A stretch of 64,000 bases of DNA from Haloarchaeobius iranensis. GTDB taxonomy: Archaea; Halobacteriota; Halobacteria; Halobacteriales; Natrialbaceae. The notes beneath the pieces are model-generated. The model searched no databases and had not been told where the DNA came from. It saw only the letters and a program-made list of their open reading frames with translations. Of this stretch, positions 25,629 through 34,791 are shown piece after piece. Within the stretch, counting starts at the first letter, position 1; each line of letters starts with the position of its first letter. The DNA is taken from positions 124,001-188,000 of the forward strand of contig NZ_FNIA01000005.1 of the NCBI RefSeq assembly GCF_900103505.1, written 5' to 3'. Position numbers and translations under genes: made by a program.

Positions 25629-26789
25629 ATGAGTGCCCCATCCGAAGCCGACGGCGCGCCGCCGTCGCTCTCCCCGCGAGCCCTCGACGAGCTGCTCCGG
25701 TCGGGCGAGCCGTTCACCCTGCTCGACGTCCGCGACCGCGACGAGTTCGAGGCGTGGCACGTCGACGGCCCGGAGGTCCGCGCGGTGCAGGTACCCCACG
25801 TGAGGTTCGTGCAGGCGCAGGTCACCGGCGACGTGGACTCGCTCGTCGGCGAGGCCCCCGACGAACCCATCGTCGCGGTCTGTGGCCACGGCGAGGCGAG
25901 CGCGCACGCCGCGGAACTCCTCGTCGATGCGGGCTACGACGCCCGGAACCTCGCCGGCGGGATGGACGCCTGGGCGCGCCTGCTCGTCGCCCGCGATATC
26001 GAGGCCGCGTCGGGCACCGTCGTCCAGTACGACCGGCCCTCGAGTGGCTGTCTCTCCTACATGATCGTCGACGGCGACGAGGCAGCGGTCGTCGACCCGC
26101 TCCGGGCGTTCGCCGACCGGTACGTCGCCGACGCGAGCGAGCGGGGCGCGAACATCCGGTACGCCATCGACACCCACGTTCACGCCGACCACGTCTCCGG
26201 CGTGCGGGCCGTCGCCGTCGCGAGCGACGCCGAGCCCGTCCTCCCCGAGCTGGCCAGGGAGCGCGGCCTCGCGTACGACGTGCGCCCGCTGGCCGACGGC
26301 GAGACGCTCACCGTCGGCGACACCGACATCGAGGCCGTCGCGACCCCCGGCCACACCACCGAGATGACGACGCTCGTCGCCAGCGGCGTGCTGTTCACCG
26401 GTGACGGGCTGTTCGTCGACACCGTCGCCCGGCCGGACCTGGAGGACGGCGACGAGGGTGCGGCCGAGCTGGCGGCCGAGCTGTACGACTCCGTGCGGGA
26501 GCGACTGCTGACCGTCCCCGATGCGATGGTCGTCGCGCCGGGACACCGCGACGACGGGACGCCGCGGGCCGAGGACGGGACCGTCACCGCGACCCTCGGG
26601 ACGGTGCGCGACCGCGTCGAGGCGCTCTCGCTCGGACGCGACGAGTTCGTCGACCACGTGCTCGCGGCGCTGCCGCCCCAGCCCAACGAGTACGAGCGCA
26701 TCATCGAGACGAACCTCGGCCGCGAGACGCTGGACGACGAGGACGCCTTCGCGGTCGAGCTCGGGCCCAACAACTGCGCGGCGCGGTGA
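25629..26789 (+). CDS. Rhodanese-metallo-beta-lactamase fusion
   Basis: A 386-residue fusion. Residues about 15-120 are a rhodanese domain (PFTLLDVRDRDEFEAWHVDG; active loop VAVCGHGEAS near 82; NLAGGMDAWARL). Residues about 130-330 are a metallo-beta-lactamase hydrolase with THVHADHVSG near 183, VATPGHTTEMT, LFTGDGLFVD and VVAPGHRD as metal-binding motifs. Such pairs are sulfur-transfer or persulfide-dioxygenase enzymes that act on low-molecular-weight persulfides. The rhodanese comes first here, whereas many known fusions have the MBL domain first. The loop keeps the catalytic Cys but lacks the usual C-x-x-G-x-R-S arginine. It ends VELGPNNCAAR. Confidence 0.8.
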   Translation: MSAPSEADGAPPSLSPRALDELLRSGEPFTLLDVRDRDEFEAWHVDGPEVRAVQVPHVRFVQAQVTGDVDSLVGEAPDEPIVAVCGHGEASAHAAELLVDAGYDARNLAGGMDAWARLLVARDIEAASGTVVQYDRPSSGCLSYMIVDGDEAAVVDPLRAFADRYVADASERGANIRYAIDTHVHADHVSGVRAVAVASDAEPVLPELARERGLAYDVRPLADGETLTVGDTDIEAVATPGHTTEMTTLVASGVLFTGDGLFVDTVARPDLEDGDEGAAELAAELYDSVRERLLTVPDAMVVAPGHRDDGTPRAEDGTVTATLGTVRDRVEALSLGRDEFVDHVLAALPPQPNEYERIIETNLGRETLDDEDAFAVELGPNNCAAR

Positions 26790-26855
26790 GGTGTGAACGG
26801 CTCGCACGCCTGCTGAAGACTTTTACCGGGTGCGCCGTGACTCCACGGCACGCAG

Positions 26856-27734
26856 ATGAGCGACGTGGCACCCGAGGCGATGAGCGACGAACCGATCACC
26901 GTCGAGCGGCTGGTCTCTGACCTGCGCGAGCTGGGGCTGTCGGCGGGCGACACCGTCTTCGTGCACAGCTCGCTGTCGGCGCTCGGCTGGGTCTGCGGCG
27001 GCCCGGCGGCGGTCGTGGACGCCCTCCAGCGGACCGTCACCGAGGCCGGGACGCTGGTGCTGCCGACGTTCACGGGCGACTACTCCGACCCGAGCGGCTG
27101 GCAGAACCCGCCGGTCCCGGACGAGTGGGAGCCGACCATCCGCGAGACGATGCCGGCGTTCCGCCCCGAGTCGACGCCCTGTCCACGGATCGGGGCCATC
27201 CCGAACACGTTCCGGTCGTACCCCGGCGTCGTCCGGAGCGACCACCCCGTCGTCTCGTTCGCCGCGTGGGGTGCCGACGCCGAGGCTATCGTCCGCCCGC
27301 ACCCCGACGACGAACCGCTCGGCGAGGGGACGCCGCTCGCACGGCTGTACGACCACGACGCCTCGGTGCTCATGCTCGGCACCGACTACGAGACGGCCAC
27401 CTCCTGCCACCTCGCCGAGTACCGCGGCGAGTTCCCGACGGAGCGCGAGACCGGCGGCGGCCCGGCCATCCGGGACGGCGAACGGATCTGGCTGGCGTTC
27501 GACGACGTCGCCCTCGACACGAGCGACTTCCCGCTGGTCGGCGACGCGTTCGAAGCCGAGCGCCCCGCGGCGGTGACCGTCGGTCGGGTCGGGGAGGCGG
27601 AGTCGCGGCTCGTCGACCAGCGCGCGCTCGTGGACTTCGCGGAGACGTGGTTCGGCGAGAACAGACCCGAGTCGCTTGAGCGAGCGGCCGACGACGCCGA
27701 CGAGACGTCGTCGACGGACGGGGAGTCGGCGTAG
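26856..27734 (+). CDS. Aminoglycoside N(3)-acetyltransferase-family protein
   Basis: A 292-residue protein of the AAC(3)/YokD family. VFVHSSLSALGWVCGGPAAV near residue 35 is the acetyl-CoA-binding start; LVLPTFTGDYSDPSGWQNPP and FRSYPGVVRSDHPVVSFAAW-G follow with the conserved S-x-H-P motif, and LMLGTDYETATSCHLAEYR matches the later His-containing region. In archaea such proteins are chromosomal, and the natural substrate is unknown; resistance to aminoglycosides should not be assumed. The acidic C-terminal tail (ADDADETSSTDGESA) is outside the fold. It starts 66 bases after the rhodanese/MBL gene and converges on the ferredoxin gene. Confidence 0.8.
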   Translation: MSDVAPEAMSDEPITVERLVSDLRELGLSAGDTVFVHSSLSALGWVCGGPAAVVDALQRTVTEAGTLVLPTFTGDYSDPSGWQNPPVPDEWEPTIRETMPAFRPESTPCPRIGAIPNTFRSYPGVVRSDHPVVSFAAWGADAEAIVRPHPDDEPLGEGTPLARLYDHDASVLMLGTDYETATSCHLAEYRGEFPTERETGGGPAIRDGERIWLAFDDVALDTSDFPLVGDAFEAERPAAVTVGRVGEAESRLVDQRALVDFAETWFGENRPESLERAADDADETSSTDGESA

Positions 27735-28070
27735 TCAGTCGTCGTCCGCGGCAGCGCCCGCGTCCGCGGCCACCGCGGCGTCGTCCTCGATGCTCGGAGG
27801 GTACTTCCCGCGGTCGAGCTTCAGGTCCGAGGTTGGGCGTGCCATGCATGTCAGCGCGTAGTTCTCGCGCTCCGCCTCGGTGAGCCCGCGGGCGGCCGGC
27901 TGGGTCACGTCGCCTTCCACGATCTCGGCGGAGCAGGCCAGACACATCCCGACCCGGCAGGAGTACTCCTGTGCGATGCCCTCCTCGATGCATCGCTTCA
28001 GGATGGTCTGCTTGTCGGAGACGGTGATGGACTCACCGGTCCCCACGAACTCGACGGTGTAGTCGGTCAT
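27735..28070 (-). CDS. [2Fe-2S] ferredoxin
   Basis: A 111-residue plant-type ferredoxin, MTDYTVEFVGTGESITVSDK. The cluster ligands are Cys37, Cys42, Cys45 and Cys74 in EYSCRVGMCLACSAEIVEGD and ALTCMARPTSDL. It ends in an acidic tail (DDAAVAADAGAAADDD). Compared with the classical haloarchaeal ferredoxin it lacks the N-terminal acidic insertion, so it is a specialised form. It is divergent, across a 103-base region, from a geranylgeranyl reductase-family gene, and ferredoxin is a known electron donor for some archaeal members of that family. This makes it a candidate partner. Confidence 0.88.
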   Translation of the reverse strand: MTDYTVEFVGTGESITVSDKQTILKRCIEEGIAQEYSCRVGMCLACSAEIVEGDVTQPAARGLTEAERENYALTCMARPTSDLKLDRGKYPPSIEDDAAVAADAGAAADDD

Positions 28071-28173
28071 AGCTTCGGCTACAGCGGTTCCGGACTAAAC
28101 TCTTTATCCTTTTCTGGGGTCGGTGAGGCGACAGAAACGGGAGTAAAACGTTTTTTCCCTGCGGCTGCGACGG

Positions 28174-29550
28174 ATGAGCATGACCAGCCACGAGTTCGAT
28201 GTCGCCGTCGCCGGTGCGGGGACGTCGGGGTGCTACGCGGCGGCGACAATCGCCCGAGAGGGATACGATGTCGTCGTCGTAGAGCGCAAGGACGAGGAGG
28301 AAGCCGGGCACATCGCCTGCGGGGACGCTCTCAAGGGCGCGGACGCGTTCCCGGAGGCCATCCCGAAGGAGAAGCTGGAACCGGCCTTCACCAACACGGG
28401 CGTGGACCACGGGCGCTTCGAGATCCCCCAGGAGGACACGGTCCTGGAGATTCCGGTGCCGGGCGAGCTGGCCGTCATCGACCGCTGGGAGTACGGCCGC
28501 TGTGTCATCCAGGGGGCGAAAGACGCCGGCGCGGAGTTCCACTACGACACCGTCATCCAGGACGTGAGACAGGACGACGACGGCGTCGTCACCGGACTCA
28601 CAGCGAACAGGAAGGGCGAGCCAGTCGAGTACGAGGCCGAGGTCGTCATCGACGGCGCGGGCTCGCTCTCACTGCTGCAGGACAAGGTCGACTTCTCCGA
28701 CGCGACGTTCGACACCAACGTCAACTACTCGCAGTTCTGCTCGGCCTACCGCGAGATCGTTCACGTCGACGAGCCCGTCGAGTGGGACGACGCGCTGGTG
28801 TTCAAGCCGACCGAGCGCGCGGCGGGCTACCTCTGGTACTTCCCGCGGACCGACACGGAGATCAACGCCGGCCTCGGCTTCCAGATGACCGAGGAGCCGA
28901 TGGCGCTCGTCGACGACCTCAAACAGGACCTCCGGGACCGCGGGGAGTTCGCGGGCGCGGAGGTCGAGGACAAGCTCGGCGCCGCGCTCCCGACCCGACG
29001 ACCCTACGACTCGGCGGTCGCGCCGGGCTACATGGCCGTCGGCGACGCTGCCGGTCACGTCAACCCGACCACCGGCGGCGGCATCGCCGGCGCGGCCTAC
29101 GCGGGCAAGTACGCCGGCGAGCAGGCCATCGAGGCCATCGAGCGGGGCGACGTGAGCGAGGAGACGCTCTGGGAGTACAACGAGCGCGTCATGGACCACT
29201 TCGGCGCTCGCTACGCGGCGCTGGACGTGTACAACATCCTCTCGACCGCGGTCGACGTCGACGACCTGATGGGGCTGCTCGCCTCCCTGCCTGGCGAGAA
29301 GCTCGCGGAGGCGCTGTACGAGGGCAGCACCGAGATGAGCACGCTGTTCAAGGCCAAGCTCGCGGTGCAGAGCTTCGGCTACTGGCGGAACATCCTCCAG
29401 TTCTACCGCACGAAGCAGTGCGCCGACGACCTGATGGACCACTACGAGCACTACCCGAGCTCGCCCGCCGACTTCGAGCTCTGGCAGTCCAAGCGGGACT
29501 CGCTGATGGAAGCGGTGTACGAGACGACCGGCGCGGAGCCGAAGTACTGA
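28174..29550 (+). CDS. Geranylgeranyl reductase-family flavoprotein
   Basis: A 458-residue FAD enzyme. DVAVAGAGTSGCYAAATIAR near residues 9-28 is the dinucleotide-binding motif, followed by the acidic strand end VVVVERKDEEEAGHIACGDA. GYMAVGDAAGHVNPTTGGGI near 290 is the second FAD motif with the family's P-T-T-G-G-G-I signature. Such enzymes saturate the geranylgeranyl chains of archaeal lipids or quinones. The C-terminal 100 residues (VYNILSTAVDVDDLMGLLAS onward) are helical, as in the archaeal lipid reductases. The exact substrate (digeranylgeranyl glycerolipid or menaquinone) cannot be chosen from sequence. A TATA-like GTAAAACGTTTTTT precedes it at about 28142. Confidence 0.82.
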   Translation: MSMTSHEFDVAVAGAGTSGCYAAATIAREGYDVVVVERKDEEEAGHIACGDALKGADAFPEAIPKEKLEPAFTNTGVDHGRFEIPQEDTVLEIPVPGELAVIDRWEYGRCVIQGAKDAGAEFHYDTVIQDVRQDDDGVVTGLTANRKGEPVEYEAEVVIDGAGSLSLLQDKVDFSDATFDTNVNYSQFCSAYREIVHVDEPVEWDDALVFKPTERAAGYLWYFPRTDTEINAGLGFQMTEEPMALVDDLKQDLRDRGEFAGAEVEDKLGAALPTRRPYDSAVAPGYMAVGDAAGHVNPTTGGGIAGAAYAGKYAGEQAIEAIERGDVSEETLWEYNERVMDHFGARYAALDVYNILSTAVDVDDLMGLLASLPGEKLAEALYEGSTEMSTLFKAKLAVQSFGYWRNILQFYRTKQCADDLMDHYEHYPSSPADFELWQSKRDSLMEAVYETTGAEPKY

Positions 29551-29979
29551 CTACCGCGACCCCGTCCCGATTTTCGTCGCCGGCTCGTCGCTGATGTCGG
29601 CGCTCTCGATGTCCGGCGTGAACGCGTCACCGCTCAGCGCGAGTCCGACGAACGCGCCCCCGTTGGCGACGAGCGCGACGATGCTCCCACCGCCACCGGC
29701 CGTGACGAGAGTCCAGACGTTGACGACGCCGGCGAGCGCGAACAGGAGCATCCCGACCGGGCGCGACCAGGTCCGCATCTGGAACAGCGCGCCGGCGACG
29801 AGTATCCGGAGCAGTCCGAACACGATCATCGCTCCGCCGAACGCGATGACGAGCGGTGATTCGAACGATGCGCCGATGACGAACAGCAGGCCGCTGTCGA
29901 TGAGCGTCCAGAACCCCCCGATGGCCGCGACGAACGCCGCGAACGTGACGGTCGTCGGCCGGTACGTCGGTCTCCCCAT
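29551..29979 (-). CDS. Four-span membrane protein with IGTGSR tail
   Basis: A 142-residue protein, MGRPTYRPTTVTFAAFVAAI. About four hydrophobic spans are visible, including FWTLIDSGLLFVIGASF and GMLLFALAGVVNVWTLVTAG. It ends with the hydrophilic tail ADISDEPATKIGTGSR. The next gene on the same strand encodes another membrane protein ending SEMHATDIGTGYR, so the tail is shared. A palindrome, GTTGGCCAAC, lies at 29988-29997, eight bases before the ATG in gene direction. Function unknown. Confidence 0.6.
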   Translation of the reverse strand: MGRPTYRPTTVTFAAFVAAIGGFWTLIDSGLLFVIGASFESPLVIAFGGAMIVFGLLRILVAGALFQMRTWSRPVGMLLFALAGVVNVWTLVTAGGGGSIVALVANGGAFVGLALSGDAFTPDIESADISDEPATKIGTGSR

Positions 29980-30054
29980 GGAAACTGGTTGGCCAACTGA
30001 AAACAAAAAGGTTCGGCCTAAAATTATCGCCACAGCATGGGATAGAATGCTCGC

Positions 30055-30495
30055 TCAGCGGTAGCCGGTGCCGATGTCGGTGGCGTGCATCTCGGAGGTG
30101 TCCGTGCGGCTGGTGTCGAACGCCTCGCCGGCGTTGACCAGGCCGACCGTCGCGAAGGCGTTCGCCAGGCAGAGCACCAGCGGGACGATGCTGATACCGA
30201 CGGTGACGAGCGCGTAGCCCAGGGCGGCCGTCCAGGCGAGGTGGACCAGGACGCCCGGGGCGCGGGCCCAGCCGTACTGCTGGTGGACTGCGGTCGTGAC
30301 GAACGTCTGGAGGAAGCCGGCGGCCAGCGTGACCCCGGCGAGGGTCCAGGGCCCGTAGGCCGAGACGGCCTCCACACCCGGGTCCACCGCGAACGGCCCC
30401 AGCGCGAGCCCCACGACCACCAGGACGGACGCCGTGAGGCTCCCGGCGAGGACCGCGACCGAGACGCCGACGGTTCGAACAGGAGAGTCTGACAT
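30055..30495 (-). CDS. Four-span membrane protein with IGTGYR tail
   Basis: A 146-residue protein, MSDSPVRTVGVSVAVLAGSL. Hydrophobic spans include SVLVVVGLALGPFAV, WTLAGVTLAAGFLQTFV, VLVHLAWTAALGYALVTVGI and IVPLVLCLANAFATVGLVNA. The hydrophilic end SRTDTSEMHATDIGTGYR resembles the end of the neighbouring membrane protein at 29551-29979. A TATA-like TATTATTTAGC lies about 25 bases upstream in gene direction. Function unknown. Confidence 0.6.
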   Translation of the reverse strand: MSDSPVRTVGVSVAVLAGSLTASVLVVVGLALGPFAVDPGVEAVSAYGPWTLAGVTLAAGFLQTFVTTAVHQQYGWARAPGVLVHLAWTAALGYALVTVGISIVPLVLCLANAFATVGLVNAGEAFDTSRTDTSEMHATDIGTGYR

Positions 30496-30576
30496 TAATT
30501 TAGTCAAAAAAGACGGTGCTAAATAATACTTTCGGAGAAGAGTTCGCGAAACAATCGGAAAAAGTAACCCGCGCCG

Positions 30577-31848
30577 TCAGGGTCGCTCGTCGGCGACGGC
30601 CTCGATGGTCCCGGCGAGGACGTCGACGCCGATGGGGAGGCTGTCCTCGTCCACGTCGAACGTCGCGGTGTGGTGGCCACCGGGGTGGTCCGTGCCGACG
30701 CAGACGTACGCCGCGAGGCCGCCGCGTTGCTGGACCGCCTGCATGAGGAACGTCGCGTCCTCGCTGCCGCCGAGGGCGTCGCGGTCGACCACGCGCTCCA
30801 CGTCGGCGTTCCCGCCCGCGGTTCGGCCCACGAGGTCGACGAGTTCGTCGTCGCTCCGCGCCGAGGGAGCCTCGCCGGCGACGCTGGTCTCGGACTCGCA
30901 GCCGTGCATCGCCGCGGCGTTCTCGATGACGCGGTGGGCGCGCTCGTCCATGTAGTCCTTGAGCTTCGTCGTCACGCCGCGGACCTCGCACTCCATGGCG
31001 GCCGCCTCGGCGACGATGTTCGTCGCGTTTCCGGCCTCGAGCCGGCCGACGTTGACCCGCGTCGCCCCGTCGGAGTGTCGCGGTATCGCGTAGAGGTTCT
31101 GGATCGCGCTGGCGACCGCCTGCACGGCGTTCTCGCCCTCCTCGGGCTTCGCGCCGGCGTGGGCGGGCTCGCCGGTGAACCGAACGTCGATGTGCTTCAC
31201 CGCCAGGAACTCGTCGATGCCACAGACGACCTCGCCGGTCGGGTGGTCCAGTCCGAGGTGGAGCGCGAACAGGTAGTCCACGTCGTCGAGGTGGCCGGAC
31301 TTCGCCATCGCCTTCCCGCCGCCGACGACCTCCTCCGCGGGCTGGAAGAACACCTTCAGCGTCCCCGCGAAGTCGCTCTCCGTCACGGCCTCCAGCACGC
31401 CGAGACCGATGGTCGCGTGGCCGTCGTGCCCGCAGGCGTGCATCGCGCCGGTCCCCGAGCGGAAGCCCGCCGCCGCCGGCTCGTGCGCCTCGTCCGTGGA
31501 CTCCTCGCGCGGGAGACCGTCGATGTCGACCCGCAGGCCGACCGTCGGGCCCGCCCCCTGCTCGACGACCGCGACCGCGCCCGTGTGTCCGCCCCGGAGC
31601 TGTTCGAGCACATCCTCGTCCGCGCCGGCGTCGAGCGCCCGCTCGTACCACGATTCGAGCTCCGCCGCCGGCGGCACGGCCATCCGCTCGTCCGTGTTCA
31701 GCGCGTCCGGGCCGACGTAGAGCTCGTCGACGCCGATGGTCTCCAGCTCTTCGACGATGCGCGCGGTCGTCCAGTACTCGCGCCACGCCGGCTCCGGCTG
31801 GCGGTGGAACGCCCGCCGCAACGAGACGAGTCTGTCTCTGTCTACCAT
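30577..31848 (-). CDS. M20-family amidohydrolase
   Basis: A 423-residue zinc peptidase-like enzyme from ATG 31846-31848 (MVDRDRLVSLRRAFHRQPEP). Family motifs include VGLRVDIDGLPREESTDEAH near 108, GAMHACGHDGHATIGLGVLE near 140 (metal-binding Cys/His in A-C-G-H-D-x-H), VFFQPAEEVVGGGKAMAKSG near 172 with the catalytic Glu pair, and HHTATFDVDEDSLPIG near the end. This is the AbgB/HipO/IAA-amino-acid hydrolase group, which removes acyl groups from amino acids or splits p-aminobenzoyl-glutamate. The insert LAAYVCVGTDHPGGHH suits the AbgB branch. It is a single gene. Confidence 0.8.
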   Translation of the reverse strand: MVDRDRLVSLRRAFHRQPEPAWREYWTTARIVEELETIGVDELYVGPDALNTDERMAVPPAAELESWYERALDAGADEDVLEQLRGGHTGAVAVVEQGAGPTVGLRVDIDGLPREESTDEAHEPAAAGFRSGTGAMHACGHDGHATIGLGVLEAVTESDFAGTLKVFFQPAEEVVGGGKAMAKSGHLDDVDYLFALHLGLDHPTGEVVCGIDEFLAVKHIDVRFTGEPAHAGAKPEEGENAVQAVASAIQNLYAIPRHSDGATRVNVGRLEAGNATNIVAEAAAMECEVRGVTTKLKDYMDERAHRVIENAAAMHGCESETSVAGEAPSARSDDELVDLVGRTAGGNADVERVVDRDALGGSEDATFLMQAVQQRGGLAAYVCVGTDHPGGHHTATFDVDEDSLPIGVDVLAGTIEAVADERP

Positions 31849-32104
31849 ATCCGGGGCGACGCGCCCGAGGCACTTAACCGCGGAGTTGTCGCGGTGCGTT
31901 TCCGGCTGTGGCGTCGGGTGCACCGGCTCGAGCGTTCACACATATTGGAGCCTCCAGCGGGCGACAGCGCGGAATCAACCGGGTGGCGCGCGCTCGGGAG
32001 CGTACCGAGCGGGCGGAAGCGTTCTGGCTGTTCGAGATGCCACTCGTTTCGACCGGCGAAACCAGGTGAGAACGGCCGAGAGAATACTGGACGGAGAGAA
32101 CGAC

Positions 32105-32437
32105 TTACGAGCCCTGCGACCGGACCTGTTCGACCTCGGCGGCGACGTGGACGGAGTCGGGGAACGCAGAGCCGGCGGCGATGGTGTGGGCGAGCTCGTC
32201 GTGGCCGACGATCTCGATCTCGCGCTTGTAGACGGTGTAGTCCCAGGCGCCGAACTGGGTGGCGGTGTCGTCGGTGGGCTGTTTGTACTGCGGCACGCGG
32301 AGGCGTTCCGGTGGGGCGGAGTGGGGGCCTTTCATCTCCGCACCCTTCCGGGAGACGCGCTCGCGGATGTCCTCGACGACGCTGTCGAGGGCGGCGCGGT
32401 CCCCGCTCTGGAGCGTGAGGCGTGTGACGAAGCTCAT
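32105..32437 (-). CDS. uS10-like ribosomal protein family paralogue
   Basis: A 110-residue protein, MSFVTRLTLQSGDRAALDSV. It has the S10 alpha-beta pattern: a strand, the helix VVEDIRERVSRKGAEMKGPH, the loop SAPPERLRVPQYKQPTDD, and a strand YTVYKREIEIVGHDELAHTI. The normal ribosomal uS10 lies next to elongation factor genes in archaea; this one does not, so it is a second copy, known in haloarchaea as a uS10-family protein of unclear role. It is divergent from a NUDIX gene with 101 bases between. Confidence 0.7.
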   Translation of the reverse strand: MSFVTRLTLQSGDRAALDSVVEDIRERVSRKGAEMKGPHSAPPERLRVPQYKQPTDDTATQFGAWDYTVYKREIEIVGHDELAHTIAAGSAFPDSVHVAAEVEQVRSQGS

Positions 32438-32538
32438 GGTCGTATTGGAACTGGTCGCGGCTGACGGTGAAAAACCCATTGAGACGCGACGCGGACCGTC
32501 CGATATTCTCTTAACTGGTGACGCTTTACAAGGTGGTA

Positions 32539-32985
32539 ATGGCAGTCGAAGCTACGAGCGCAGGTGCCATCCTCTTTCGCGACACGCGGGGCCGGCGCGA
32601 GTACCTTCTGCTAAAGAGCCGCCCTGGTGACTGGGAGTTCCCGAAGGGCGGTGTCGAGGGAGACGAAGAACTCCAGCAGACGGCTATTCGAGAAGTGAAA
32701 GAGGAAGCAGGCATCTACGACTTCCGTCTCATCGACGGATTCAGAAAAGAGTACGACTACGTCTTCGAGGCGGGTGGCGATACCATCCACAAGACGGTCC
32801 ACCTGTTCATCGCCCGGTCGTTCGAGGCCAGCGCGGAGCTCTCGACCGAGCACCGCGACCTCCAGTGGCGGGACTACGAACAGGCGTTCAACACCGTCAC
32901 GCAGGACGGACCACGCGAAATCCTCGAGGACGCCCACGAGTTCCTGAACGAACTCGAAGCAGAGAAAGAAGCCGGCGACGACTAG
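32539..32985 (+). CDS. NUDIX hydrolase, Ap4A hydrolase-like
   Basis: A 148-residue protein, MAVEATSAGAILFRDTRGRR. The NUDIX box is GGVEGDEELQQTAIREVKEE-AG near 37-58, after LLLKSRPGDWEFPKG. The W-E-F-P-K-G-x-x-E motif ahead of the box and the small size fit asymmetrical bis(5'-nucleosyl)-tetraphosphatases. It would clear dinucleoside polyphosphates. I chose ATG 32539 over an upstream in-frame start because it opens the family's standard first strand. The codon use is slightly less GC-rich than its neighbours. Confidence 0.8.
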   Translation: MAVEATSAGAILFRDTRGRREYLLLKSRPGDWEFPKGGVEGDEELQQTAIREVKEEAGIYDFRLIDGFRKEYDYVFEAGGDTIHKTVHLFIARSFEASAELSTEHRDLQWRDYEQAFNTVTQDGPREILEDAHEFLNELEAEKEAGDD

Positions 32986-33088
32986 TCGCCACCGGCTCCG
33001 CGAGCCGTCTCGCAATCGTCTCTCCCATTCTACCCGCCGAGCGACGGCCCAGCACTCCGCACCGGCCATGCACCAACTGGCACGGCAG

Positions 33089-34018
<930 letters not shown>

Positions 34019-34103
34019 ACGGACACGTTCCCGCCGAAGTGGAGAGGGAGTTTGGCCGGATGGATGCGGCGTTTTAAATACTACCGGCGTGCACCGTCCC
34101 TCC

Positions 34104-34754
34104 GTGCGACGCGTCACCTTCGCCGTCGACTACCCGCCGTCCCTGGCGCACCCGATGCATCGCCAGCTCGAAGAGAGTCCGGTCTCGCGCGCGGAGCTGC
34201 TGATGTGGGGGCCGATGGACACGGTGACGACGCTGGCCTGGTACGAGGGGGAGCCCGACGCGGTCCGGTCGCTGCTCGACGCGGTCGAGAGCAGCACCAC
34301 CGTCGACCTCGTCGCGGGCGACGGCGGCACCTACGCGTTCGTCCACCAGACCGAGTACGAACTCGGCGCGCCGGTGCTCGACCTCGTCGCCGATTCGGGC
34401 GTCGTCTTCCTGCCACCGGTGACGTTCGAGCCGGGTGGGCGCGCCCGCTTCGAGGCCGTCGGGGAGAGCGAGTTCCTCGCGGCGTTCCACGCGGACCTCC
34501 GGGAGCACGTCGACGCGACGGTCGAGCGGGTTGCGGCGTTCAGACGGTGGGCCACGCCCGCGGTCGACGTGACCGCGCGCCAGCGGGAGGCGCTCGCGGC
34601 TGCCGTCGCGGTGGGCTACTACGAGGTGCCGAGAACGGGGAGTGTCGCGGACGTGGCGGCAGAACTCGGCTGTGCGGGGAGCACTGCGGGCGAGCTCCTC
34701 CGGAAGGCCGAAGGGGCGCTCGTGCGGGGCTTTGTCGGCGGGCAACGGGGGTAG
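34104..34754 (+). CDS. HTH-10 (bacterio-opsin activator-like) regulator
   Basis: A 216-residue protein. The C-terminal 55 residues are an HTH-10 domain: DVTARQREALAAAVAVGYYE, then RTGSVADVAAELGCAGSTAG and LLRKAEGALVRGF. The N-terminal part is the variable sensor half typical of haloarchaeal Bat-like regulators. I chose the GTG at 34104 because a strong TATA box, TTTTAAATAC, lies at 34073-34082, about 25 bases before it, fitting a leaderless transcript. Ligand and target are unknown. It is divergent from the alpha/beta hydrolase gene, which could be a target. Confidence 0.75.
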   Translation: MRRVTFAVDYPPSLAHPMHRQLEESPVSRAELLMWGPMDTVTTLAWYEGEPDAVRSLLDAVESSTTVDLVAGDGGTYAFVHQTEYELGAPVLDLVADSGVVFLPPVTFEPGGRARFEAVGESEFLAAFHADLREHVDATVERVAAFRRWATPAVDVTARQREALAAAVAVGYYEVPRTGSVADVAAELGCAGSTAGELLRKAEGALVRGFVGGQRG

Positions 34755-34791
34755 CGGGTCGGGACGCGGTTCGACGCTGCCGGCCGGCGAG

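Noticed and set aside
26856-27734. The AAC(3)-like gene as an acquired antibiotic resistance gene.
   Set aside because: Composition matches its neighbours, there is no mobile element nearby, and such genes are ordinary chromosomal members in haloarchaea.
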